A DNA stretch of 64,000 nucleotides from Lactobacillus panisapium. GTDB taxonomy: Bacteria; Bacillota; Bacilli; Lactobacillales; Lactobacillaceae. Under the pieces are notes generated by a model. The model was not told the origin of the DNA and made no database searches. It saw only the letters and a program-made list of their open reading frames with translations. Positions 8,719-17,715 of this stretch are shown here, piece after piece. The stretch's first letter is position 1, and each line of letters begins with the position of its first letter. The DNA lies in contig NZ_CP048268.1 of NCBI RefSeq assembly GCF_019469265.1, positions 2,124,117 through 2,188,116 of the forward strand. The letters are read 5' to 3'. Made by a program: the position numbers and the translations under genes.

Positions 8719-9489
8719 ATGCAATATCCAGCAGGCAGAATACCATTTGAATATGAACGCGAGGATTTGGCCAAGGTCGTTCGTGAGGTAATGGAACGGC
8801 GCGATACCAATATTGTTGGTGGAAATATCAGTATTAAAGTGCAGGACGAAACCGGCAAAAACTATTATGTGATGACGCCAACTATGATGTCAGAAGCATA
8901 CATGGGTTACCTAACGGCCGACCAAATTTTAGTCATTGAACCGCATACGCGCAAAGTTATTTCTGGCAACGGTAATGTTACACGTGAAATAAATATGCAC
9001 GAAGCCATCTATGATACCAATCCCGAGATTAAGTGTGTTTTTCACTCCCATGCTGATCAGTGCATGTTTTGGGGAACAAGCGGGTTAAATATGCCGAATG
9101 TCACTGAGGCAACACAAAAATTACAAGAAATTAGAACCCTTACGTGGCATCCCATGTGTACGGAAGAATTAGCCCAATATGTCGCCGGTGAAATCAAAAA
9201 ACTAGGCAAAAAGGCGTTACGTAACGGTTTTATCCTTAATTCTCACGGTACCCTCTTTACTTCTGGCGGCAAGGACATGGATCCCTTAACTGCTCTGCAC
9301 AAATCTTTGGCTGATGTTGATATTACCGAATATAATGCCAAGGTTGCTTACAAGCAAACCGTTTTTCAGCAAATCGGCGTCTTAGACGGATATTATTCGG
9401 AAGATACCAAGATTGGCACTTGGGAAGATGTTAAAGCGGGTAAAGCTCTTTATAATCGGAAAAAAGGGCAAAATAAAAAAGGCGACTAA
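8719..9489 (+). CDS. Class II aldolase/adducin-family sugar-phosphate aldolase
   Basis: 256 aa from ATG 8719 (6 bases after GAAAGGAAG; the TTG one codon earlier is less likely). The family zinc site is visible as HSH in CVFHSHADQCMFWG and a third histidine in LNSHGTLF; NIVGGNIS is the phosphate-binding N-terminal motif. FucA/AraD relatives cleave a phosphorylated ketose to DHAP plus an aldehyde. Together with the PfkB kinase and the PTS this suggests a ketose-phosphate degradation pathway; the precise sugar is unknown. Confidence 0.85.
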   Translation: MQYPAGRIPFEYEREDLAKVVREVMERRDTNIVGGNISIKVQDETGKNYYVMTPTMMSEAYMGYLTADQILVIEPHTRKVISGNGNVTREINMHEAIYDTNPEIKCVFHSHADQCMFWGTSGLNMPNVTEATQKLQEIRTLTWHPMCTEELAQYVAGEIKKLGKKALRNGFILNSHGTLFTSGGKDMDPLTALHKSLADVDITEYNAKVAYKQTVFQQIGVLDGYYSEDTKIGTWEDVKAGKALYNRKKGQNKKGD

Positions 9490-9503
9490 CTAGTGCCCCT
9501 TTT
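9477..9503 (+). terminator. Weak terminator after the aldolase
   Basis: AAAAGG at 9477 pairs imperfectly with CCCCTTTT at 9496-9503 across the aldolase stop codon. The stem has internal mismatches, so this is tentative. Confidence 0.35.
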
Positions 9504-9626
9504 ATCAAATATAACTACTTTGAAGATATAACAAATTTCACGCAAATGCAACTTTAATCGCAGATTATTAGTTGATATCCCGTAAAAATTGGTTATTCTT
9601 CCACTTAAAAAGAGTCTGGGAAGAAA

Positions 9627-11285
9627 CTAGCTCTTTAAGCAAAAAAAGAAGCAGCCAAAACACTGAAAAAAGTGTTTTAGTTGCTTTTTGCTTCTTTCTG
9701 CCCGCCAAAGTTGACTATTAGGACCACTCCTTTGCCAATATTTTTTCAAATTCATGGTCATTAACATTAATCCTAGATCATTTTCAACTTTTGCTTGTCC
9801 TCTTAGGTGGACCCGGCGCATGCCAAATACGTTCTTCAAATGGCCAAAGACCGGTTCTACATCAATCTTGCGTTGACCATAAATCCGTTTGCCGGTTTTA
9901 CTTTGAAGAGCTGCTTGGACCTGGGCTTTGAAGTACTGCCAGGTGGGATTGTAATTGAGCTGGCGCTGGCGCCCGCTGGGCGTTTTAGCTAGAGCAGTTT
10001 TGGCCGCATTTAGCTGAAACTCATCTGCTTCATAGACTTTAAACTGACGGGTAAAGCCGTAACGGTCGTGTCTAGTCGAGTAGTGTTTAAAGTTGAAGCG
10101 CACGCCCTGATGGTCTAAGTAATAATCCTCGGTTTCATCATAATACCAGTTGTCTAGCTTAGTCGGGTCATGACGATACTTGCGCTTCTGTTCCTTTTCA
10201 TAAGTAGTGTAAGGAATTAAAAATTGCTTGCCAAAGTGGTCGGTTAGCTCAGCGTAGTTATACTCGCTGCCGTAGCCCGCATCAGCGACAATTGTATCAA
10301 AGTCGCCTAAAACGGCCAGCTGCTCAAGAAAAGGTACCAAGGTTCTGGTGTCAGTTGAGTTAGGATACAGGGCATAATCAATAACATACTGATTGCTGGT
10401 CGCAACCTGCAGATTGTAGCCCGGCTTTAGCTGCCCGTTAAGCATCGGGTCTTCCTTCATGCGCATAAAGGTGGCATCGTGGTCAGTCTTAGAGAAGCTA
10501 TTGCGACCCTTAAAAAGCGCTTGGTATTCTTCGTACTTCTGGGCACGCGGCTGATAGTCGCGTCGGATTCGGTGAAACAGCTTTTTTAAGCGCCGCCGTT
10601 TTTGCTTCTGCTTAGATCCGCCGGGAATTGCTTTCGGCTCATTGGCAATCGCTTGGTCCAGTCGCTCGACTTCTGCTGCAACTTCATTGGCCAGCTGGTT
10701 TAGCCCCTGACTGCTCTGCACTTCTTCGGCTGCCATGGCCTTAACCACTTCTTCCTCCACTAATTCTTGGTAGAGTGCCAATGCTTCATCCTGCAATTTA
10801 GCTTGGAAGCGGTCAACGGCCTTGCGCCAAACAAAGGAATACTTGTTGGCATCAGCTTCAACCTTGGTACCGTCAATAAAAAGGGCATGCTCATAAACCA
10901 GGCCCTCTTCTTGAAGTAGGTGGTTAAAGTAAAGGAAGCACTTTTTAATCAGCTGGTTGGCGTGCTTGCTGGCACGAAAGTTATTAATCGTGTGATAGGA
11001 CATGGTCTGCTGGTCAGCCAAATACATCATAGGCAGATTTTCAGTTAGCATCTGGGCAATCTTGCGCCCGGAAAAGACCTTGCGGCTATAGGCAAAAAGC
11101 AAGATTTTAAGCATCCGGGCCGGATGGTAGGCTGGACGGCCAGTAGCAGAAGACTTACCCTCAAGCACAGCTAGGGGAATAGAGTCAACAAACTGACTAA
11201 TGGCATGAACGAGGTGATTTTGCGGAATAGTAAAGTCTAAATTAAGTACTAAAGCAGTCTGGCCTGTGGTATAATTTTGGTACAT
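9627..11285 (-). CDS. IS1182-family DDE transposase
   Basis: 552 aa, full length. DDE candidates are D138 in FIDGTKVEAD, the Asp in VADAGYGSEYNY, and the Glu in KIDVEPVFGHLK. It begins with the family pattern LDFTIPQNHLVHAI. A GGAG ribosome binding site precedes ATG 11285. The stop codon lies inside the terminal inverted repeat. Its GC content is visibly higher than that of the flanking PTS genes, consistent with acquisition. Confidence 0.93.
   Translation of the reverse strand: MYQNYTTGQTALVLNLDFTIPQNHLVHAISQFVDSIPLAVLEGKSSATGRPAYHPARMLKILLFAYSRKVFSGRKIAQMLTENLPMMYLADQQTMSYHTINNFRASKHANQLIKKCFLYFNHLLQEEGLVYEHALFIDGTKVEADANKYSFVWRKAVDRFQAKLQDEALALYQELVEEEVVKAMAAEEVQSSQGLNQLANEVAAEVERLDQAIANEPKAIPGGSKQKQKRRRLKKLFHRIRRDYQPRAQKYEEYQALFKGRNSFSKTDHDATFMRMKEDPMLNGQLKPGYNLQVATSNQYVIDYALYPNSTDTRTLVPFLEQLAVLGDFDTIVADAGYGSEYNYAELTDHFGKQFLIPYTTYEKEQKRKYRHDPTKLDNWYYDETEDYYLDHQGVRFNFKHYSTRHDRYGFTRQFKVYEADEFQLNAAKTALAKTPSGRQRQLNYNPTWQYFKAQVQAALQSKTGKRIYGQRKIDVEPVFGHLKNVFGMRRVHLRGQAKVENDLGLMLMTMNLKKYWQRSGPNSQLWRAERSKKQLKHFFQCFGCFFFCLKS
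9657..9678 (-). terminator. Hairpin near the IS left end
   Basis: AAAACACT at 9657-9664 pairs with AGTGTTTT at 9671-9678 within the transposase 3' end; probably a terminator or insulator against read-through. Confidence 0.5.
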
Positions 11286-11356
11286 TGTTTTTGGTCTCCG
11301 TTCTATTTGAAGTTGGATAATTAAATAATAACAAGACCAAGAAAGAATGTATACAG

Positions 11357-11390
11357 AAAAAACGTTGAACCAGTAAGTTCAACGTTTTTT
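11357..11390 (+). terminator. Strong hairpin near the IS right end
   Basis: AAAAAACGTTGAAC (11357-11370) pairs perfectly with GTTCAACGTTTTTT (11377-11390), 14 bp with a 6-base loop and a T-run on both strands. It lies upstream of the transposase and would stop external transcription entering the IS. Confidence 0.75.
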
Positions 11391-11492
11391 TTTAATGGTC
11401 TAAGAAAATAGTTTCTTCCCAGACTCTTTTTTTGCAGCTATTGTAAATATAATTAGGAGATGTAGTTGATTTACCATAGCCTGCTAATAAGA

Positions 11493-12515
11493 TTAATCCA
11501 GTGTTTGTACCCAGCCCTCTGGGCCCTTCTTTTTACCGTATTGAATATCAACTAATTCATTGTACAGTTTAGTTGTCACCGGACCAGTTTCCGTTTCACT
11601 GTAAATAACATGCTTTTTACCATTATAGGTAATGGAGCCCACCGGCGAAATAACAGCTGCGGTACCCATTGCACCAGCTTCCTTCATCTTAAAAGCTTCT
11701 TCCAAGGTAATCTGACGCTCAACCGGATTTAATCCCTGCTCCTTAGCAAGCTCTAACAAGGACCGTTTGGTAATTGAAATTAAAATCGATTTTGACTTAG
11801 GGGTAACAAATTGCCCTTCTTGGGTAATGCCATAAAAGTTGGCGCCACCAAACTCATCAACATATTTATGTTCACGTGGATCAAGATACAAACAATCGGC
11901 ATAGCCATTCTTATGCGCCTCAACCGACGGCAATAAACTGCTGGCATAGTTACCTGAGGTTTTAGCTTGACCAGTTCCCGCATAGGCAGCACGGTCATAA
12001 TCGCTGACAATATAGTCGGCTGGGTTCAAGCCCTTGATATAAGCCCCTACCGGAACGGCAAAAATCCGAAAAACGTATTCATCGGCAGCTTGAACACCCA
12101 AAACATTTGAGGTACCAACCATGAATGGACGTAAATAAAGAGTTGCGCCACTATCATATGGTGGCACAAATTCTTCATTCGCATGCACCACTTGCTTTAC
12201 TGCCTCTACAAACCGGTCTTCAGGAAATGGTGGCATTGCCAAGCGCTGAGCTGACAAAGTAAAACGATGAGCGTTTTGATCTGGGCGAAACAAGTTGATT
12301 TTACCGTCCTCACGCCGGTAGGCTTTCAAACCTTCAAAAATCTCTTGGCCATAGTGCAGTACTTCTGCCCCTTCGGAAAGGGTAATGGTTGAATCCTCAA
12401 CCAACTTTCCTTCTTGCCATTCGCCGTCTTTATATTTAGCTTCATAGCGATATGGTAAATCGCGATAAACGAAGCCTAAATTTTTCCAATCAAGATCTTC
12501 TACTCGTTGTTTCAT
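11493..12515 (-). CDS. ilvE: Branched-chain amino acid aminotransferase
   Basis: 340 aa, class IV PLP aminotransferase. The Schiff-base lysine is K185 in GQAKTSGNYASSLL, the position of the IlvE lysine. EVLHYGQEIFEGLKAYR and EAGAMGTAAVISPVGSI are typical of the long BCAT type. It interconverts Val/Leu/Ile and their 2-oxo acids; in lactobacilli lacking biosynthesis it mainly serves catabolism or D-hydroxy-acid formation. Monocistronic, with its own consensus promoter at 12599-12627. Confidence 0.93.
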   Translation of the reverse strand: MKQRVEDLDWKNLGFVYRDLPYRYEAKYKDGEWQEGKLVEDSTITLSEGAEVLHYGQEIFEGLKAYRREDGKINLFRPDQNAHRFTLSAQRLAMPPFPEDRFVEAVKQVVHANEEFVPPYDSGATLYLRPFMVGTSNVLGVQAADEYVFRIFAVPVGAYIKGLNPADYIVSDYDRAAYAGTGQAKTSGNYASSLLPSVEAHKNGYADCLYLDPREHKYVDEFGGANFYGITQEGQFVTPKSKSILISITKRSLLELAKEQGLNPVERQITLEEAFKMKEAGAMGTAAVISPVGSITYNGKKHVIYSETETGPVTTKLYNELVDIQYGKKKGPEGWVQTLD

Positions 12516-12598
12516 AACAATCCACCCTTTATTACTCCTTATGTTACATAAACTAATAATAAATTATTAGCTTTTTAATTAATAGTTAATTGTTAACT

Positions 12599-12627
12599 AA
12601 TTTAGACCATAAATTTAATGATGTCAA
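12599..12627 (-). promoter_or_regulatory. ilvE promoter
   Basis: On the minus strand -35 TTGACA (12627-12622), 17-base spacer, -10 TAAATT (12604-12599). Confidence 0.75.
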
Positions 12628-12689
12628 TCCTTTATTGCACAAATTACCAAAATATCTTTTTGGCAAAAAAATAGTTAACTCTGCTTGAG

Positions 12690-12705
12690 TGTCACACGTG
12701 AAACA
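12690..12705. promoter_or_regulatory. parS-like site (14/16)
   Basis: TGTCACACGTGAAACA differs from TGTTTCACGTGAAACA at two positions, one of which is the variable position 5. Confidence 0.5.
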
Positions 12706-12790
12706 AGTAGCTCAATCAGTAGTTATATTAGGATAAAAGGCAAATAACCATTGGGCAGGAAAAAATTTACTACTTCAAATTTAGACAAAA

Positions 12791-12826
12791 AAAGACTAGC
12801 TCCCGCGAAATAGCGGAAACTAGTCT
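12791..12826 (-). terminator. clpL terminator
   Basis: On the minus strand AGACTAGTTTCCGC pairs with GCGGGAGCTAGTCT around a small loop, followed by seven T. Confidence 0.85.
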
Positions 12827-12860
12827 TCAATTACTGTTTAGCAATTAGCCTAATTTTCAA

Positions 12861-14963
12861 TTAGTCCTTATTTTCTTTAGTTTCAGATTTAGTTTTATCG
12901 GTCTTATCAGCTTTTGGTGTAATAGTTAAAACTGCATCACCATTTAAGTAAACATGCTGGTCATCTGCAGTAAACTTAACTTCTTTGGTGTCAGGCTCCT
13001 TCATTAGCAATTTTGCAATTGGAGTTTCCAAATCTTGCTCAACTACCCGACGTAGTGGCCGTGCACCAAATTTCTTATCGTAGCCTTTTTCTGCCAAGTA
13101 AGCTTTTGCTTCAGGGGAAATTTCTACTTTCACATCCCTCTTAGCTAAGACATGTGACATCTTCTTTAAGTAAATATCAATGATCTTAGTCATATCTTCT
13201 TCGGTCAGTGAATTGAACGGTACGATTGCATCAAGCCGGTTCAAAAACTCTGGTCTGAAGTAAGCTTCTAAGGCTTTGATCATTTTATCATGGTCCACCT
13301 TACCATCCTTGAGTAAGTTATCAGAATACCCAGCATTTGAAGTCATGATCAATATTGTATCTTTAAATGAAACAGTTCTACCTTGGGCATCGGTTAAGCG
13401 ACCATCATCCATAATTTGTAATAATGCGTTAAAGACTTGTGGATTAGCTTTTTCAATTTCGTCAAACAAAATCAAGCTATATGGTTGATGCCGTACTTTT
13501 TCAGTTAATTGTCCACCTTCACCGTAGCCAACATAGCCTGGTGCTGAACCAATCAGTTTATTAACTGCCATTTGGTCTTGGTACTCGGACATATCAAGTC
13601 TAATCAGGTGATTTTCACCGCCGAACAATTGAATTGCCAATTGTTTAGCCAGCTCAGTTTTACCAACACCAGTTGGACCAGTCAGTAGGAATGACCCAGT
13701 TGGACGATTGTTATCCTTGAATACTTGCTTACGGGCAATTGCATCAGTAATCACGTCAATTGCATTATCCTGATCAATAACGGCCTTCTTTAATTTAGCA
13801 GCTAAATCAAGGTTCTTTTGTCCCTCACTGGCATGAAGTTCGCTCATTGGAATCTTAGTTTTTGCTTCAATTAAAGCATAGATGTCTTGGTCGGTTACGC
13901 GTGGAGTTGCAGCATCATCAACGTGATCAGCTTTTTCACGTAACTCCTCAATCTTCTTCTTCAAATCACTAGCTTTGTTGTAGTCCTCATTTTTAGCGGC
14001 CTCTTCTTTTTCCTTTTCAAGACTAGCAATTCTCTTTTTAATTGATGCTTCATCACTAGGAATAGTGTCAAGACCCTTCTTAGCACCAGCTTCGTCCATT
14101 AAGTCAATTGCCTTATCTGGCAAATAGCGACCCTGAATGTAGCGTTGTGATAATTCAACGGCTAAGCGTAAAGCACTGTCACTGTATTTAACGTGGTGAT
14201 AGTCTTCATACTTTTTCTTTAAACCCTCTAAAATTTTAACCGTTACATCAGCGGATGGCTCTGGAACTTGTACTGGCTGGAAACGACGTGCCAAAGCAGC
14301 ATCATTTTCAATTCGACGGTATTCTCCTGTTGTCGTTGCACCGATTAAGTTCAAGTCACCACTAGCCAGAGCTGGTTTCAAAATGTTAGCAGCATCGCCA
14401 CTATTATTTTCAGAATCAGTTGAACCTGCACCAACAATGTTATGAATTTCATCAATGAATAAGATGATGTTTGGATTCTTTTTAGCTTCATCAATTACCT
14501 TCTTCAGGCGCTCTTCGAAACTACCACGAAGGCTAGAACCCGCAACCATATCATTAATGTTAATTGCAATAATATGCTTATCTTTCATCTTGTCAGGAAC
14601 ATCACCTGAAGCAATTTTTTGTGCTAAGCCCTCAACAATCGCGGTTTTACCAACACCTGCAGGTCCGACTAAAACCGGATTATTCTTTTTACGTCTGCTT
14701 AAAATTTCAATTACTTCTTGGATTTGTTCATCACGACCAATTACAGGATCGTATTTATTGTTTTTAGCTTGCTCGACTAAGTCAACGCCAATTGGTTTTT
14801 CCTTTTTTGGTTGACCAGGCATTTGACCGTTCTGGTTCATGCCTTGTGGAGAAATATTCATGCTCGAATAGTGAACTGGAATCGAGCCATTATCATCATT
14901 GTTAAAGAAAGAATTATTTAATTCGTTAAATAGATTGTCAAATTCGTTATCAAAATATGCCAT
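12861..14963 (-). CDS. clpL: ClpL-type Hsp100 ATPase chaperone
   Basis: 700 aa. The N-terminus is short, Asn/Gln/Met-rich and lacks both the Clp-N repeats and the ClpE zinc finger. First AAA+ domain: Walker A GPAGVGKT at 100-107 and [13 protein letters not shown]-like coiled coil lies at about 310-345 ([21 protein letters not shown]). Second AAA+: GPTGVGKT, then NAGYSDNLL running straight to [10 protein letters not shown]. The short segment there leaves no room for the (V/I)GF loop that docks ClpP, so it probably acts as a stand-alone disaggregase. Heat control is indicated by the CIRCE element upstream. ClpE is the alternative name, less likely without the zinc finger. Confidence 0.85.
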   Translation of the reverse strand: MAYFDNEFDNLFNELNNSFFNNDDNGSIPVHYSSMNISPQGMNQNGQMPGQPKKEKPIGVDLVEQAKNNKYDPVIGRDEQIQEVIEILSRRKKNNPVLVGPAGVGKTAIVEGLAQKIASGDVPDKMKDKHIIAININDMVAGSSLRGSFEERLKKVIDEAKKNPNIILFIDEIHNIVGAGSTDSENNSGDAANILKPALASGDLNLIGATTTGEYRRIENDAALARRFQPVQVPEPSADVTVKILEGLKKKYEDYHHVKYSDSALRLAVELSQRYIQGRYLPDKAIDLMDEAGAKKGLDTIPSDEASIKKRIASLEKEKEEAAKNEDYNKASDLKKKIEELREKADHVDDAATPRVTDQDIYALIEAKTKIPMSELHASEGQKNLDLAAKLKKAVIDQDNAIDVITDAIARKQVFKDNNRPTGSFLLTGPTGVGKTELAKQLAIQLFGGENHLIRLDMSEYQDQMAVNKLIGSAPGYVGYGEGGQLTEKVRHQPYSLILFDEIEKANPQVFNALLQIMDDGRLTDAQGRTVSFKDTILIMTSNAGYSDNLLKDGKVDHDKMIKALEAYFRPEFLNRLDAIVPFNSLTEEDMTKIIDIYLKKMSHVLAKRDVKVEISPEAKAYLAEKGYDKKFGARPLRRVVEQDLETPIAKLLMKEPDTKEVKFTADDQHVYLNGDAVLTITPKADKTDKTKSETKENKD

Positions 14964-14999
14964 ACATATACACCCCTTTAATAGGTTTAAATTTGGTAA

Positions 15000-15026
15000 T
15001 TAGCACTCGACGTTGTCGACTGCTAA
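15000..15026. promoter_or_regulatory. CIRCE element (HrcA operator)
   Basis: TTAGCACTC at 15000-15008, nine-base spacer, GACTGCTAA at 15018-15026. One mismatch to the CIRCE inverted repeat (GAGTGCTAA expected). It sits in the clpL 5' untranslated region, between the -10 box and the ribosome binding site. Confidence 0.9.
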
Positions 15027-15041
15027 CTGCTTACATATAAT

Positions 15042-15069
15042 ATTGTAGCAGGTTATCCACAGAATGCAA
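15042..15069 (-). promoter_or_regulatory. clpL promoter
   Basis: On the minus strand -35 TTGCAT (15069-15064), 16-base spacer, -10 TACAAT (15047-15042). Confidence 0.7.
15053..15061. promoter_or_regulatory. Single perfect DnaA-box sequence in the clpL promoter
   Basis: TTATCCACA matches the DnaA box exactly and lies between the clpL -35 and -10 boxes. A looser TTTTCCACA follows about 25 bases on. A single 9-mer may be chance; there is no box cluster as at oriC. Confidence 0.4.
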
Positions 15070-15129
15070 CCCTTTTTGCTTACTTTTCCACATTTTTTTG
15101 CTTAACTTGTGAATTTTCCCCTTTTAACT

Positions 15130-15172
15130 AAAAAAGCCTTGATAAATCAACTTTATTGTTGTTATCAAGGTT
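15130..15172 (-). terminator. Terminator of the PTS IIC-hydrolase-uvrA2 operon side facing clpL
   Basis: CCTTGATAA (15137-15145) pairs with TTATCAAGG (15162-15170). On the minus strand it is followed by TTTTTT and lies just downstream of the uvrA2 stop... i.e. between uvrA2 and clpL; because uvrA2 is transcribed away from its start at 17715 toward 15184, this is its terminator. Confidence 0.8.
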
Positions 15173-15183
15173 TAATAATTATG

Positions 15184-17715
15184 CTATTTTTGATATAAAT
15201 TCATGTGTTCAGCCAAATATTTGGCGGTTAAACTATCCTTTTTGTGCGATATATCCACAGGCTGCCCACATGCAACAATTTTTCCTCCCTGCAATCCACC
15301 GCGTGGACCCATGTCAATCATATAATCACTATTAGCCATAATATCCAGATCATGAGTAATCGTAATAATCGTTGCCTTCTGCTTCAGTAATTTTTGAAAA
15401 ACAGCTAGCAAGGTCCTAACATCGTGTGGATGAAGACCAACTGTTGGCTCATCAAAGACAAAGAGACTGCCTTTTTGCCGCCGGTGGAGATGACTAGTCA
15501 ATTTTAGCCGCTGTGCTTCTCCGCCTGACAACGCAGGTGTTGATTCACCTAAATGCAGGTATCCTAGCCCCATATCATGCAAAGTGGTAATTGTTTTTTC
15601 AATCTTAGGCTCATCCCTAAATAACTGTTCTTTCAAAGCATCGTCAACCGAATAATCAAGCACGTCTGCAATACTCAGTCCATGCCATTTTACACGCAAG
15701 ACGTCTTGGTTAAACCGGTGGCCACCACAAACCGAACAAGTCTCAACCATATCGGGCAAATACTGAATATCAAGTGAAATTGCTCCGGTACCACCACATG
15801 CCGGACAGGCACCTTCTTTATTATTGTAGGAAAAATGCGCTGCCTTATACTTTAGCTTTTGAGCTAACGGCTGGCGGGCAAATAATTTGCGCAAATTATC
15901 CATAATATCAGTATAAGTAGCAACCGTAGAACGCTGATTTTTGCCAACCGGCGAGGAATCAACGCTAATAACGTTTTTGATTCCACCGCTAGTCAAATCT
16001 TTTACCCAGCTTGGACCATCTACCTGTTTTTCTTGCGCATTTAATGCGGGAATGAGCGAATCAAGAATTAACGTTGTTTTGCCTGCTCCAGAAAAACCCG
16101 TAACTGCAGTCAACCGCCCAACCGGAATTTGCGTGTGAACATTTTGTAAATTAAAGCGGCCTTTGACAGTAAACTTAATTGTGCCTTCACTAAAAAGCTT
16201 CTTTGCATCCACCTGTGGCCGCACATAAAGCGGAGCTGTTCCTTTTAAATACGGACCAATTAGGGATTCTGGTTTCTGCGCAATTTCTTTTGGCGAACCT
16301 TCAGCAATTATCTGGCCACCCTGCGAACCTGAACCCGGACCAATTTCAACAATCCAGTCAGCAGCACTTATAATTGAAGTTTCATGATCAACGACGACTA
16401 ATGAATTGCCTTGATTGACCAGTTCGTGAAAAACCTCAATTAACCCAGCAACATTATCTGGGTGCAGTCCCACAGATGGTTCATCCAGCACATAAAGTAC
16501 TCCTGTAGTTTCTGTCCGCAAGGTGCGCCCCAATTGAATTCGCTGCAATTCACCAGTTGAAAGACTATTAGCCTGACGAGCTAAACTCAAGTAATCTAAC
16601 CCTAATTTTAGTAGGGGCTTAACCTGATGCAGCAATTCACCCGTCAGATTTTGCGCTAAAGCTTGCATATCATCTGGCAGCCAGGCTGCGATTTCTTTCA
16701 TATAATCATCAAGTTCACCGAGCGTAAGTTGTTCTGCCTCAACAATATTTTTTCCAGCTACCAATTGACTCCAGCGACTTGGGTCAATCCGGTGCCCATG
16801 ACAGCGCGGGCAGGTTTTAAAACGGTAAAAAGAGTTAATCCGTTCCAGTCCACGCTCTGATTTCGTAGTTTTGCGTGAATTGGCCACAGCATTATAGGCA
16901 TTTTCATATAAGGCATCGAGATGATAAACTCGGCCCGTTGAAGTAGGCAAATCCACCGGCACCTTACGTTCCTTGCCGTGTAAAACAATTTCCTTTTCTG
17001 CTTTAGTCAAGTCTTTGTACGGTACGTCTGTCCGAACACCAAGTTCACGGGCGATGCGCCACATCCAATTGCGACCCGGAATCTGCCAGGTCGCCATGGC
17101 ACCATTTTCTAGAGTTAATTCTTCGTTAGCAATAATCTTACTATCATCAATTTGTTCTACTGTTCCTAAACCTTGGCATTTTTTACATGCGCCATCGGAA
17201 TTAAAGGCAAAATCTTCTGCACTAAAAGCATAGAATTGTTCGCCACAAGTTGGGCAAGTGAGACGCCCCATTGCCTCACCGGTTAAATCCATCGCTTCAG
17301 CAATCTTGATTGTTGGCGCCATCCGGTGGCCATTGGGACAAACTGGCGAACCTAACCGGGAAAAAATTAGCCGTAAAACATTGAAAACTTCTGTTACCGT
17401 GCCAACGGTTGACCGGACGCCTGGAATACTCGGCCGCTGGCGCAAGGCTAATGCCGAAGGGATGTGCTTTACCTCATCGACTTGTGCCCGCCCGACCTGA
17501 CTTATTCGCCTTTTAGTGTAAGCCGCCAGCGAATCAAGGTAGCGCCGGGCACCTTCAGAATACAGAATGCCCATTGCCAAACTAGATTTACCCGAACCAC
17601 TTAAACCTGATATTGCCACAAATCGGTGCAATGGAATGGCCACATTGATATTTTTTAAATTGTTGACCCTGCCACCAATAACTTCGATTTTAGTCGGCTG
17701 TTCTTGATATTTCAT
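15184..17715 (-). CDS. UvrA2-type excinuclease ABC subunit A paralog
   Basis: 843 aa, about 100 residues shorter than standard UvrA. Two ABC ATPase modules: Walker A GLSGSGKSS at 37-45 and GFSGAGKTT in the second half, with signatures LSTGELQRIQLGR and ALSGGEAQRLKLT. Two CxxC zinc modules are visible (CPTCGEQFYAF...CKKCQG and CPACGGTG...CSVCGG). The shortened N-terminal insertion fits UvrA2, which usually lacks the UvrB-binding domain and is linked to drug or DNA-damage tolerance. It is the last gene of a three-gene overlapping operon. Confidence 0.88.
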   Translation of the reverse strand: MKYQEQPTKIEVIGGRVNNLKNINVAIPLHRFVAISGLSGSGKSSLAMGILYSEGARRYLDSLAAYTKRRISQVGRAQVDEVKHIPSALALRQRPSIPGVRSTVGTVTEVFNVLRLIFSRLGSPVCPNGHRMAPTIKIAEAMDLTGEAMGRLTCPTCGEQFYAFSAEDFAFNSDGACKKCQGLGTVEQIDDSKIIANEELTLENGAMATWQIPGRNWMWRIARELGVRTDVPYKDLTKAEKEIVLHGKERKVPVDLPTSTGRVYHLDALYENAYNAVANSRKTTKSERGLERINSFYRFKTCPRCHGHRIDPSRWSQLVAGKNIVEAEQLTLGELDDYMKEIAAWLPDDMQALAQNLTGELLHQVKPLLKLGLDYLSLARQANSLSTGELQRIQLGRTLRTETTGVLYVLDEPSVGLHPDNVAGLIEVFHELVNQGNSLVVVDHETSIISAADWIVEIGPGSGSQGGQIIAEGSPKEIAQKPESLIGPYLKGTAPLYVRPQVDAKKLFSEGTIKFTVKGRFNLQNVHTQIPVGRLTAVTGFSGAGKTTLILDSLIPALNAQEKQVDGPSWVKDLTSGGIKNVISVDSSPVGKNQRSTVATYTDIMDNLRKLFARQPLAQKLKYKAAHFSYNNKEGACPACGGTGAISLDIQYLPDMVETCSVCGGHRFNQDVLRVKWHGLSIADVLDYSVDDALKEQLFRDEPKIEKTITTLHDMGLGYLHLGESTPALSGGEAQRLKLTSHLHRRQKGSLFVFDEPTVGLHPHDVRTLLAVFQKLLKQKATIITITHDLDIMANSDYMIDMGPRGGLQGGKIVACGQPVDISHKKDSLTAKYLAEHMNLYQK

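Larger units (their letters stand above)
9607..11431 (-). mobile_element. IS1182-family insertion sequence, apparently intact
   Basis: Perfect 23-base terminal inverted repeats: AAAAAGAGTCTGGGAAGAAA starts at 9607 and its complement ends at 11431 (arms 9607-9629 and 11409-11431). Total 1825 bases with a single transposase gene on the minus strand. Hairpins lie just inside each end (9657-9678 and 11357-11390). No convincing target duplication is seen. It separates the PTS/aldolase operon from ilvE and disrupts no obvious gene. Confidence 0.9.
12516..12860. other. 345-base intergenic region: ilvE promoter, parS-like site, clpL terminator
   Basis: Contents: an AT-rich ilvE leader with CTAATAATTTATTATTAG, the ilvE promoter, a parS-like site at 12690-12705 and the clpL terminator at 12791-12826. 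No T-box (GGGTGGTACCGCG-type) sequence and no credible ORF were seen. Confidence 0.7.

Noticed and set aside
9807..9992. Plus-strand ORFs inside the transposase and many opposite-strand ORFs inside UvrA, dlt, MnmG and permease genes
   Set aside because: They lie wholly inside strongly supported genes, lack ribosome binding sites and read as shadow translations.
9601..11440. Target-site duplication of the IS1182 element
   Set aside because: The flanks share only A/T runs that continue the inverted repeats; no specific direct repeat can be defined.
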